Numbered from the stretch's first letter, positions 1-6,629 are shown. The stretch: 6,629 nucleotides of DNA from JABACD01 sp047639675 (GCA_047639675.1 JBLIOI010000189.1:1-6629), one strand, 5' to 3'. Numbers and translations are program-made. The notes: generated from the letters alone by a model not told the origin.

Positions 1-2
1 TT

Positions 3-671
3 TGTATTCAGGTCGGCGCCATCTTGGCCGTGCTGGGCTTGTATCGGGCACGAGTCGTGCAAGTCTTACGCGGTTTCATGGGCCGCGATACGGCTGGCCT
101 GCGCCTCGGGATCGCTTTGATCGTGGCATTCATTCCCGCTGCGATCGTGGGACTCTTATTCGATGAGGGAATCGAAGAGGTTCTCTTCGGGATGAAGCCG
201 ATCATCGCCGCTTGGTTCGTTGGGGGAGTTGCGATCCTGGTGACGAGCCGCTTCAGACGTGCGAAAGGCACAAGTGAAGGCAAGGAACTGATGGATCTCA
301 GCATCGGCGCCGCCCTGATCATCGGGCTGTGCCAATGTTTGGCTCTGTGGCCTGGAACGAGCCGTAGCTTGGTGACGATCGTTGGCGGCCTCGCTGTCGG
401 GCTCACGATGGCTTCCGCAGTGGAGTTCTCCTTCTTACTTGGTGTGATCACCCTGTGCGCCGCAACGGCCTACAAGTCGCTCAAGGCTGGCCCCGAGATG
501 TTGGAAAGCTACGGCGCCATTCCGCTCTTGCTCGGAACTCTCAGCGCCTGGGTCTTCGCTCTCATTTCGGTCAAGTGGATGGTGCGTTGGCTGCAGAGTC
601 ATGGGCTTTCGATCTTCGGTTGGTATCGCGTTATCTTGGCCCTTAGCGTTGGAGTTTGGCTCTTCGGCTAG
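3..671 (+). CDS. uppP: Undecaprenyl-diphosphate phosphatase UppP/BacA (5' end outside window)
   Basis: This integral membrane enzyme removes one phosphate from undecaprenyl diphosphate, regenerating the C55 lipid carrier for peptidoglycan and other envelope polymers; in many bacteria its overproduction gives bacitracin resistance. The reading frame is open to the window edge and the first visible residues (IQVGAILAVLGLYRARVVQ) match the family well inside the protein. The gene therefore starts upstream, and the TTG at 24 is not its real start. From family length (about 270 aa) roughly 50 residues are missing, including the N-terminal glutamate-rich (E/Q)xxxE motif. The second signature is present: QCLALWPGTSRS followed by LVT, with PGTSRS at 351-368, then EFSFLLGV at about 424-447. 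Several hydrophobic segments follow and the C-terminal FGWYRVILAL is typical. It ends at TAG 669-671, 15 nt before the nif3-like gene, so co-transcription is likely. The family call is very secure. Confidence 0.95.
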   Translation, partial: CIQVGAILAVLGLYRARVVQVLRGFMGRDTAGLRLGIALIVAFIPAAIVGLLFDEGIEEVLFGMKPIIAAWFVGGVAILVTSRFRRAKGTSEGKELMDLSIGAALIIGLCQCLALWPGTSRSLVTIVGGLAVGLTMASAVEFSFLLGVITLCAATAYKSLKAGPEMLESYGAIPLLLGTLSAWVFALISVKWMVRWLQSHGLSIFGWYRVILALSVGVWLFG

Positions 672-674
672 AGC

Positions 675-683
675 AGGAAAGGA
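675..683 (+). promoter_or_regulatory. Shine-Dalgarno site of the nif3-like gene
   Basis: The sequence AGGAAAGGA lies in the 15-nt gap between the uppP stop and the ATG at 687. The first AGGA sits 8 nt before the start codon and the second only 3 nt before it, so the first is the likelier ribosome contact. It supports the ATG at 687 as the start and independent translation initiation within a shared transcript. Confidence 0.6.
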
Positions 684-686
684 ATC

Positions 687-1439
687 ATGAAGAGAGACGA
701 TCTAACGAGCTACTTGGATAGCTACCTCGACATTCCGAGCTTCAAGGATTATTGCCCCAACGGCTTGCAGGTTGAAGGTTCTGAGGAAGTGCGCAAGATC
801 GCTTTGGGAGTGACCTCGTCCGTCGAGCTGATCCGTCAGGCCATTGCGATCGGTGCCGATACGATCTTGGTTCACCACGGAATCATATGGCGCGGTGTGC
901 AGCCCACTTACCGCGGTGGTTACAAGCAACGCGTCAAGCTGCTGCTCGAGGGCGACATCAATCTCTATGGCATTCACTTGCCACTCGATGCACATCCTGA
1001 AGTGGGCAATAACGCTACCTTGGCGCGTCAGCTCGGTCTCAGAGAGGTCGAGCCCTTCGGTACTAGCGAAGGCAAGTGCATCGGTGTGGAAGGCCGCGTG
1101 CCCGGGATTACGATCGCAGAGCTCGAAGGCCGTTTGCGTACTCAGCTTGGTCGCGATCCACTCGTGATGGGCAGCGGGCCGGAAAAAATCCAACGAATTG
1201 GGATCATCACTGGTGGCGCCCAAGGCGAGCTAAGCCAAGCGATTGCCGCTGGTCTCGACGTCTACATCACCGGCGAGGCGAGCGAAATGAACTATCATCA
1301 GGCTCAAGAGGAAGGGATTCACTTCATCGCTGCGGGCCACCATGCGACCGAGCGTGGTGGGGTTCAATCACTTGGCCAGCACCTGCAGGAACGCTTTAAC
1401 GTTCAGACCGAGTTCATCGAGATTCCGAACCCGATCTAG
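687..1439 (+). CDS. Nif3/YbgI-family dinuclear metal-binding protein (DUF34, often labelled GTP cyclohydrolase 1 type 2)
   Basis: A complete 250-residue protein, close to the 247 residues of E. coli YbgI. The family forms hexameric toroids with a two-metal site in each subunit. Its biological role is not settled: the label GTP cyclohydrolase 1 type 2 comes from limited biochemistry, and metal or cofactor handling and damage repair have also been proposed. Visible motifs are CPNGLQVEG (residues 23-31), ILVHHG with metal ligands His63 and His64, GIHLPLDAHPEVGNN with ligand Asp101, ITGGAQG (174-180), YITGE (193-197), and GHHATERGG with ligands His218 and Glu222. All expected ligands are present, so it looks functional. 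This is the short form, without the extra domain inserted in some family members. ATG 687 has a good ribosome site. It follows uppP by 15 nt and converges on the esterase gene, with 27 nt between the stop codons. Confidence 0.95.
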   Translation: MKRDDLTSYLDSYLDIPSFKDYCPNGLQVEGSEEVRKIALGVTSSVELIRQAIAIGADTILVHHGIIWRGVQPTYRGGYKQRVKLLLEGDINLYGIHLPLDAHPEVGNNATLARQLGLREVEPFGTSEGKCIGVEGRVPGITIAELEGRLRTQLGRDPLVMGSGPEKIQRIGIITGGAQGELSQAIAAGLDVYITGEASEMNYHQAQEEGIHFIAAGHHATERGGVQSLGQHLQERFNVQTEFIEIPNPI

Positions 1440-1466
1440 GAGCGCCAGAGGCTAGGGGTGCCGCAA

Positions 1467-2945
1467 CTAAGGGCGAATGAGCCAGGTTGAAGGACTGCCC
1501 AGCGGAGTCTCGGTGAAGCTGACCGTCTTGGTCACCGAGTCCCAACTCCAAGTCAGGTCCGTAACTCCATTGCGCAGAACCTCCTGCGGCTGAAGCGCGT
1601 AACCCATTAAGGTCACTGTTTCGTCCGTACCGTCGCCACTCTCGATCACGAGCTCCAGATTGACCACCGTGTTCAATCCAACGGACTGCGTGTTGACTGT
1701 GATGTCCTGCAAGTTCTCACACTCGTCAATCGTTAGGCGATTGGCGAAGTTCTCCATGTTCCAGCGCAGCGGAGTGAAAGCGCCCTCCAGCTGCTGCTTG
1801 ATGTCAAAATGGAACCAAGTTGCGTCGCGGTCGGCGAGTAGTTGATGGACGCCTTCGGTGGGGATCTCCAAGGTCTTGCTTCGCAAGAAATTCAGCGCCG
1901 TGTTTGAGTCGATTGTTTGCCAATGGTGCAGATCATCATTGGGAGTGAGAATGAAGCTCTGTGCTCCCGGAATTAGACCCAACCAAGCGTGGAGGACCTC
2001 CGTTTGCGACACCAAGACTAGGATGGGGTCGTTGATTGCGTATTGATTGAGCGTTGGGATGTGGGCCAGGTTGCGGGCGAGATCCGTCGCTGGATCCACG
2101 GCATCCGTACTGAAATCAATGTCTACCACAGATGCCTGCGAATAGATAAAAGGGTTGGTTAGCGGCGTACTGTCGAACAATAACGGGTGCTCAAAAGTTG
2201 AGGTGTCCGTGCTGTTCCAAAATGTGTTTGCGATCGAAGAGTTGCCCGTGTGATTGATGATCGCTGCGAATTGGGTGTGCTTGGGGTCGAGGTGACGCGC
2301 CGCGTAGCTCAGTATGCCACCGCCGCCCATCGAAAAGCCCAAGCCGTAAATGCGCTTCGTGTCGACCGGCAGTAGAGGGACGAAGAGGTCGAGTGCGTAC
2401 TCCACATTTATCTGAGAGTAGGGAATGCCGAAGTTCGAGTCGTTAGCGCCCAAAGGAGCGATGACATACCAACCGCGGTCGAGTGCATCGTGGAAGATCG
2501 GCGAGTTCTTCTCGCAGTCCAACTCGCTGACGCTAAAGGAGTGAAACATCACGAGCAGGGGCGGTTTGCCGGGGCCCTCCGTATAGGGAACCTGGGGAAT
2601 ACCGATCACTACGCTTTCCACCCAGCCAGTTCCTGGGTCGTCAAGGAAGATGCGGTAGACGCCAGGGATGTGTGAGCGTTGAACGTTCGACATGACGCCC
2701 ATCCCACCAACCGTTAGGCTTCCGCCCAGGGTCGCCGAAGCACTATCTTTGGGCTGAGTGGTCCTGCTCTCATTGAACGCCGCTCGGCGCCGTCTCTTGC
2801 GGTTCCCACTAGACCCTCTGCCGGGGCTTTGTGTAGCCGTCGTGTTTTGTGCGCTTGCAGCCGGAGCTGTGGATGCGGGCGAGGGCGCAAGGGTGGCTGC
2901 AAGTAAGAGGGCTAGAATCATTGAATTTCGAAGGGAGGGGTCCAA
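1467..2945 (-). CDS. Secreted alpha/beta-hydrolase (esterase / depolymerase-like) with C-terminal beta-rich extension
   Basis: A 492-residue exported serine hydrolase; the substrate is unknown and an ester or polyester is the natural guess. Residues 6-33 form a signal peptide (Arg6, hydrophobic MILALLLAATLA, then an Ala/Ser/Pro-rich cleavage region). A low-complexity linker with the polybasic run RKRRRR (49-54) follows. The hydrolase core starts near residue 90: PLLVMFHSF (129-137) fits the oxyanion-hole strand, GFSMGGGG (203-210) is the nucleophile elbow with Ser205, Asp306 in INDPILV is the candidate acid, and His340 or His341 in DLHHW the candidate base. The last 95 or so residues after the core look like a beta-sandwich and are not part of the fold. 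The start drawn is TTG at 2945, with GAGGA only 2 nt upstream. ATG at 2921 (residue 9) is a real alternative and still leaves a usable signal peptide. The gene stands alone, convergent to nif3. The fold call is secure; specificity cannot be read. Confidence 0.85.
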   Translation of the reverse strand: MDPSLRNSMILALLLAATLAPSPASTAPAASAQNTTATQSPGRGSSGNRKRRRRAAFNESRTTQPKDSASATLGGSLTVGGMGVMSNVQRSHIPGVYRIFLDDPGTGWVESVVIGIPQVPYTEGPGKPPLLVMFHSFSVSELDCEKNSPIFHDALDRGWYVIAPLGANDSNFGIPYSQINVEYALDLFVPLLPVDTKRIYGLGFSMGGGGILSYAARHLDPKHTQFAAIINHTGNSSIANTFWNSTDTSTFEHPLLFDSTPLTNPFIYSQASVVDIDFSTDAVDPATDLARNLAHIPTLNQYAINDPILVLVSQTEVLHAWLGLIPGAQSFILTPNDDLHHWQTIDSNTALNFLRSKTLEIPTEGVHQLLADRDATWFHFDIKQQLEGAFTPLRWNMENFANRLTIDECENLQDITVNTQSVGLNTVVNLELVIESGDGTDETVTLMGYALQPQEVLRNGVTDLTWSWDSVTKTVSFTETPLGSPSTWLIRP

Positions 2946-2989
2946 GTTCCTCAGGAGCTGACGGTTGCATAGGACAGCATTCAGCTTAG

Positions 2990-3020
2990 TTTACCCCGAG
3001 CTGGGCCCCGGGGGTGTAAA
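2990..3020. repeat. Imperfect inverted repeat upstream of the esterase gene
   Basis: Arms TTTACCCC (2990-2997) and GGGGTGTAAA (3011-3020) pair with one bulged base around a loop that includes the palindrome GGGCCC. It lies 45-75 bp upstream of the esterase start, which suits an operator or a promoter-region hairpin. No T-run follows on either strand, so it does not look like an intrinsic terminator. It may be chance in GC-rich DNA. Confidence 0.3.
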
Positions 3021-3052
3021 TCCATCGCAGGGACTTGGATGGCCACCCATAG

Positions 3053-3395
3053 GCCAACCCGGAAGGTTTTTCTAGACTGTATGCATGGGCGCTCTTTTTC
3101 TGCGCTGTCAGAAATGAGCAGACCCAAGACCAAGCGCCTGGCAAGGGGCTTGAAGCCGTTTCGCTCACCGTCTCCCTGCCTATTGCTTGGGGCAATGGAG
3201 TTCGATCCTACGGTTGGGTGCGCTACTACCCGCGTTCACAGGGGCTGAACCACAGACCTACGGTGATATCGATCACTTCCATTTAGCGGAGCCGGGCATG
3301 ATCAATTCCTGACGCCCCTCGTGTTCGACTCGCGCCAAGCGAGCAGGGAGGCGTTTTCGACCAGCACTCATTACTTAGCGACTGTATTCATCTAA
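3053..3395 (+). pseudogene. Possible decayed alpha/beta-hydrolase remnant filling the 2946-3387 spacer
   Basis: The spacer between the esterase and amidase genes holds no intact gene, but protein-like pieces occur in successive forward frames. From 3053 one frame reads without an in-frame ATG into LTVSLPIAWGNG (about 3164-3199), which resembles the first core strand and oxyanion region of secreted dienelactone-hydrolase/cutinase-like enzymes, and stops near 3286. A second frame gives YGDIDHFHLAEPGMINS (3259-3309) and then a stop; DHF followed by a Pro-Gly segment is typical of the catalytic-histidine region of such hydrolases. A third frame continues with LTPLVFDSR (from 3309) to a TAA at 3393-3395. 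The order matches an alpha/beta-hydrolase whose middle, including the nucleophile elbow, is deleted and which has at least two frameshifts. This is inference from short similarities by eye; chance or ordinary intergenic DNA is possible. Confidence 0.3.
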
Positions 3396-4548
3396 CCACG
3401 GTGCTCGCAACGCGCCGAGGGGACTTGCTGCTCGCCTCGCGCGCCCCGGAAGTGCGGTACGAAACAGGCGTCTGGGCCACGACAGCAGGCCTTGACCCAC
3501 GGGGACTGGTGTGCAACTGCGACAGGGACGGGCCGCTGCGGCGGTACTCCTTTGTCCAGCGGGCCAGTGACTCGCCAGGGCAAGCGGTGGATTTTAGTTC
3601 GCGGTGGCCCACGATGCGCGTACGCGCGATTCCATGGTCGAGGCGTAATTCTGCGAGCAGGCCATTCAAGGTGGCCATAGCCGGTGAACTCGGTCCTTTG
3701 TGTTCGAAACTTCCGACCATGCACACGCCGATGTTGCTCACGTTGTTGGCTCCGCCAGCGTGAGCTCCTTGATACTTGAGATCTCGTCCTTCGAAAATGC
3801 GGCCTGAAGCGTCGATCAAGAAGTGGTAGCCAATGTCCCCAAAGTCCCGCGTGTCCATGTGCAAGTGTTGGGTCAATTGGAGAGCCTTGATCGAGTCGCC
3901 CAGACTTCCGTCAAAGCGCACACCCTGAAGGTCCGCAGTGTGGTGAATCGTAATGCGATTGTATCCACCGGTTGTGGGATCAAGGCGCGACGGAATCGGC
4001 CTCTTGGCATTCCATGTGTGCCTAGCTAAGTAGCGCCCAGTCGAGGCGGGGGCAGCCACGGGGCCGTGCATCCCATCAATCTCACTGAGAGCGGTGCGCG
4101 CCCGGGCGACTTGGAGCCGATTGGCGCTGGAACTGGCTAGGACATGCTGAAAGCCAGCGCGAGCGCCTTGCAGGCGTGCCAGCCAGGTCCTGGATTGGGC
4201 CGTGGCGCTGGCCTGGTCCCTTTTGGCGAAGGTCAAGCGTCCCTCGGCCAAGGTCAACTCACCTTGGATTTGCCAGTATGCCTCGTAGCCGCCAGCATCG
4301 CGTTCCAGCCAGCGGTCGATTTGCTCGAGCTTGTCCCAACCCAGCGGCATTCCGACCCAATTCGGCGTTCCTTGACTGGCGGCGAGGGTGCCGCTGGTCG
4401 TGTCATCACGCATTTCGGGGCTGACGCAGGCCGCAATCAGGGCAATAGCGAGGGCCGCCCAGAGCCGACCGATTTGCCCCGTTTGCGGTTCACGACCCAG
4501 ATTTGCGGTTCGTACATCTTCTGCGCTTGTTCTCATCCCTACGTCCAT
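3388..4548 (-). CDS. Lipoprotein N-acetylmuramoyl-L-alanine amidase (Amidase_2/PGRP fold)
   Basis: A 386-residue zinc amidase expected to cleave the bond between N-acetylmuramic acid and L-alanine in peptidoglycan. A hydrophobic segment (about 29-40) ends in the lipobox IAAC with Cys41, so it is probably a lipid-anchored envelope protein; its n-region is unusually long. Residues 65-160 are predominantly helical by composition and of unknown role. The catalytic domain covers about 172-335. ITIHHT supplies zinc ligand His202, DIGYHFLID the catalytic-type Tyr241, and GAHAGG and NIGVCMVG are core motifs. GHRELKSTACPGE holds ligands His315 and Cys323, eight residues apart as in T7 lysozyme and PGRP amidases. 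The C-terminal 50 residues are rich in Arg, Ser and Pro and probably disordered. ATG 4548 is drawn, with only a weak GAGA upstream; Met5 is an alternative. It is divergent from the TPR-protease gene. Roles in cell-wall turnover, muropeptide recycling or division are all possible. Confidence 0.93.
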   Translation of the reverse strand: MDVGMRTSAEDVRTANLGREPQTGQIGRLWAALAIALIAACVSPEMRDDTTSGTLAASQGTPNWVGMPLGWDKLEQIDRWLERDAGGYEAYWQIQGELTLAEGRLTFAKRDQASATAQSRTWLARLQGARAGFQHVLASSSANRLQVARARTALSEIDGMHGPVAAPASTGRYLARHTWNAKRPIPSRLDPTTGGYNRITIHHTADLQGVRFDGSLGDSIKALQLTQHLHMDTRDFGDIGYHFLIDASGRIFEGRDLKYQGAHAGGANNVSNIGVCMVGSFEHKGPSSPAMATLNGLLAELRLDHGIARTRIVGHRELKSTACPGESLARWTKEYRRSGPSLSQLHTSPRGSRPAVVAQTPVSYRTSGAREASSKSPRRVASTVVR

Positions 4549-4608
4549 AACCGATTCTCATGGCCGATACAAAGACGGAGTGCAACAAGCATCCGAGGCT
4601 AGACTATT
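4549..4608. promoter_or_regulatory. Divergent spacer between amidase and TPR-protease genes
   Basis: These 60 bp separate the ATG of the amidase (- strand) from the GTG chosen for the TPR-protease (+ strand), so promoters for one or both genes should lie here or overlap the coding starts. I see no convincing -35/-10 pair on either strand. GAGG at 4595-4598, 10 nt before the GTG, is a plausible ribosome site. If the protease really starts at TTG 4678 the spacer is 129 bp. Confidence 0.4.
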
Positions 4609-6629
4609 GTGGCCTCACCCTCCCAAGACTCGGAATTCACGAGCCCAATTCACCCGCCCGACCACCGCAAGAACCGTTTGACCTTCCAAGCCCTGACACT
4701 CCGAATTCTGTGTTTCATCTCCCCTGTTCTCCTGGGAAGTTTGCCGGCGAGTGCCGCTAGTCTTTTTCAGGATGACGAACAGGAACTTGAGCTGCTCTTG
4801 GCGGAGGAACGCCACGAGGCCGATCTCCTGCGGCGCCAAGGAGAATTCGCCGAGGCGCGCAAACGACTGAACGAGCATCTTTCCGATGACGAAGAGGACG
4901 CGGCTAGCCGTAGACTCCTCGGTCGCGTCTATCTCGACCAAGGTGTTCTCGATCGTGCGGAGCGCCACTTGGTCGGCGCCATTGAAAGCAACGGCTCGCC
5001 AGCCGTTAAGCAGGCGGCGGCGCGTGACCTGGTGCGTTTGATGCGGCGCCTTGGGCGTGGGGCGGAAGCCCAAACCGAGTACCTCGGAATATTGCTCGAC
5101 GGAGAAGCCGCCGAAGATCCACGCAACCTGTTCTTGGCTGGAGAACTCTTGATCGAAGTCGGCGATCGCGAGCAAGCGCAGCAGCTCTATCGCAAGGCCA
5201 CGCGCCGCGCGTCGCAGGATGATTGGGAAGCCTTGCTTGCTCGTGCGCTATGCATGCAGCGTCTTGGCCAGATCGAAGAGGCCGGTTCAACGCTGTTTGC
5301 GGCAGATGACCGTGCCCACGAGAACACGGGTCGAGGAGAGGCGGATGTGCTTGTGGCCCTCGGTAACTTGTTCTTCGAAGCGGATCGCGAGGTCGCCGAA
5401 GGCGCCGGACGCTCCGCAGCGAAGATGTACGACGAAGCGCTGCGCCTCAATCCTACCCATGAAGGTGCCTTGCTAGGATTGTTTGAGTTGCACTTGGTCA
5501 ACTGGCATCGTTACCAGCGCACTGCCGGCGACTTTCTCTCGAAGATGCTTGAGCTACGCCCAAACTCGGTGGAGGCGCACTTGGCCGCTTGTTCCAACGC
5601 CTTGCGTGTAGGCAAGTTGCCGCTCGTTCGCCAAGAGTTAGCCGTGTTGCTGGCGATCGCACCGGAGCGCTCTGAAGTCATGACGCTCGCCGCAGGTCTC
5701 GCTTGGGTCGAGCATGATCGCGAGATGTGCAACGATATCCTTTCAACACTGACCACGATCGATCCCAAAAACAGTGTGCCGGAGCGTTCAGTTGGCAAGT
5801 ACCTGATCGAGCTCTATCGCTTCGCTGAGGCGCGCCCGTTTCTGGAGCGCGCGGTTGAAAGGGATACAGATGACTACATGGCTTGGACTCTGCTCGGTCG
5901 TGCGCGAGCTAACACCGGCGATGAAGAGGGGGCTCTCGAAGCTCTGCGGCATTCGCGCAAAGTCGGCGGTTTACGCCAGGACGCTTGGCGCAAAAACATG
6001 CGACTTGTGTTGGAACGTTTGGAACGTGAATACCTCTCCGAAGACTTCGGCGACCTTTCGTTCTCCTGGATGCCAGATGCTTCAGCCGTTCTCAGCATTT
6101 ACCTCGAACCCTTTTATCGTGAGGCGCGCGAGGAACTTAGCGAACGCTATGGCTACACGCCGGGTCCGACGCACATCGAAGTCTTCCGGCGCCACAAAGA
6201 CTTCTCCGTACGATCCACGGGCTTCGAAGGCTTTCCCGCCCTGGGTGTTTGTTTCGGTCCGGTCGTTACCGCGCTCTCTCCGCTATCGGAAATGCGCGGA
6301 ACTTTCTCGTGGGCGCGGACTTCCTTTCACGAGTTCACCCACGTGATTCACTTGGGATTGTCCCACAACCGCTGCCCGCGCTGGATCACCGAGGGTCTAG
6401 CTACTTGGGAAGAGGCCAACCGGAATCCCGCCTGGGGCCGTAACCTGCGACGCGACTTGGTTGACGCCAGCGCCAATGGGCGGATCATTCCGATCCGTGA
6501 TTTGAACGCTGCCTTCCGCGGGCCACGCATCATCTTTGGCTACTACGAGGGTGGGCTGATTTGTGAGCTGTTGATCGGTCGCTACGGATTCCCGCCCGTG
6601 ATTCGTTTGCTCGAAGCTTTCGACAAGGG
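4609..6629 (+). CDS. Exported TPR-repeat protein with C-terminal gluzincin metalloprotease (peptidase MA-like) domain, 3' end outside window
   Basis: The frame is open from 4603 to the window end (about 673 codons visible). A signal peptide is clear: basic RKNR (20-23), hydrophobic ILCFISPVLLGSL (33-45) and an ASA cleavage site near residue 49. Residues 60-460 are helical with TPR-like units, best seen at about 99-131, 172-205, 206-239, 245-285, 322-355 and 424-457. A peptidase-MA-like domain follows: a lead-in at about 478-565 containing FEGFPALGVCFG, then the zinc motif HEFTH (574-578, catalytic Glu575) and WITEGLATWEE, whose Glu595 is the expected third ligand. The protease should therefore be active, cleaving an unknown target outside the cytoplasm, with the TPR array as a docking surface. 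GTG 4609 is drawn because GAGG lies 10 nt upstream. TTG 4678 would give a more compact signal peptide (starting at LTFQALTLR) but lacks a good ribosome site. No in-frame ATG precedes the signal peptide. Confidence 0.9.
   Translation, partial: MASPSQDSEFTSPIHPPDHRKNRLTFQALTLRILCFISPVLLGSLPASAASLFQDDEQELELLLAEERHEADLLRRQGEFAEARKRLNEHLSDDEEDAASRRLLGRVYLDQGVLDRAERHLVGAIESNGSPAVKQAAARDLVRLMRRLGRGAEAQTEYLGILLDGEAAEDPRNLFLAGELLIEVGDREQAQQLYRKATRRASQDDWEALLARALCMQRLGQIEEAGSTLFAADDRAHENTGRGEADVLVALGNLFFEADREVAEGAGRSAAKMYDEALRLNPTHEGALLGLFELHLVNWHRYQRTAGDFLSKMLELRPNSVEAHLAACSNALRVGKLPLVRQELAVLLAIAPERSEVMTLAAGLAWVEHDREMCNDILSTLTTIDPKNSVPERSVGKYLIELYRFAEARPFLERAVERDTDDYMAWTLLGRARANTGDEEGALEALRHSRKVGGLRQDAWRKNMRLVLERLEREYLSEDFGDLSFSWMPDASAVLSIYLEPFYREAREELSERYGYTPGPTHIEVFRRHKDFSVRSTGFEGFPALGVCFGPVVTALSPLSEMRGTFSWARTSFHEFTHVIHLGLSHNRCPRWITEGLATWEEANRNPAWGRNLRRDLVDASANGRIIPIRDLNAAFRGPRIIFGYYEGGLICELLIGRYGFPPVIRLLEAFDK

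Noticed and set aside
8..451. A 147-codon - strand open frame
   Set aside because: It is antisense to uppP, whose PGTSRS motif and membrane segments are clear; the antisense product is a Pro/Arg/Thr-rich shadow.
702..1223. A 173-codon - strand open frame
   Set aside because: It is antisense to the nif3-like gene, whose metal-binding motifs fix the true frame.
1440..1466. Bidirectional terminator between the convergent nif3 and esterase genes
   Set aside because: The 27-nt gap contains no convincing stem-loop or T-run. Termination may use Rho or lie inside the facing genes.
1511..1537. Short inverted repeat CGGTGA ... TCACCG
   Set aside because: It lies within the esterase coding sequence near its 3' end and is explained by codon content; there is no sign of regulatory use.
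3039..3248. A 69-codon + strand open frame in the spacer
   Set aside because: The composition is random-looking, there is no ribosome site, and it overlaps the more meaningful hydrolase-like fragments in another frame.
3329..3357. Hairpin CTCGC-GCCAA-GCGAG followed by TTTT as a terminator
   Set aside because: The stem has only five pairs, the T-run is short and ten bases away, and on the - strand, where the amidase transcript would need it, no T-run follows.
4615..5175. A 186-codon open frame on the - strand inside the TPR-protease gene
   Set aside because: It lies wholly opposite a well-supported coding frame with signal peptide and TPR motifs, and its translation shows no recognisable domain.
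5855..6346. A 163-codon + strand open frame
   Set aside because: It overlaps the TPR-protease gene in another frame, across the HExxH region; the translation is Arg/Ser-rich without motifs, as expected of an out-of-frame shadow.

Overview
The window holds five protein-coding genes on both strands. Two are cut by the window edges (the first lacks its 5' end, the last its 3' end). I found no RNA gene, CRISPR array, insertion sequence or phage gene. Base composition is moderately GC-rich by eye. The mix of genes is a secreted alpha/beta-hydrolase, a lipoprotein-type peptidoglycan amidase, and an exported TPR protein ending in a gluzincin metalloprotease domain. It fits a Gram-negative bacterium with a complex envelope. 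A member of Planctomycetota is my best guess, with Myxococcota or Acidobacteriota possible. This is an inference from gene style, since there is no phylogenetic marker in the window.

Left block (+ strand, 1-1439): the C-terminal four fifths of an undecaprenyl-diphosphate phosphatase (uppP/bacA) is followed after 15 nt by a complete Nif3/YbgI-type dinuclear-metal protein. They probably form one transcript. Middle block (- strand, 1467-2945): a secreted serine hydrolase with signal peptide, a polybasic stretch and a C-terminal beta-rich extension lies convergent to nif3 with only 27 nt between the stops.

Spacer 2946-3387: about 440 bp with no intact gene. Fragments in three forward frames read like pieces of a decayed alpha/beta-hydrolase, so this may be a gene graveyard. 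There is also an imperfect inverted repeat upstream of the esterase.

Right block: a lipoprotein N-acetylmuramoyl-L-alanine amidase (- strand, 3388-4548) and a large TPR/metallopeptidase gene (+ strand, from about 4609 through the window end) are divergent, with a spacer of about 60 bp. The block is envelope-oriented: UppP recycles the lipid carrier for peptidoglycan, the amidase cuts peptidoglycan, and the TPR-protease and esterase act outside the cytoplasm. I see no sign of a defence system, mobile island or secondary-metabolite cluster. The most unusual items are the TPR-plus-HExxH architecture, the accessory regions on the amidase and esterase, and the decayed hydrolase traces.
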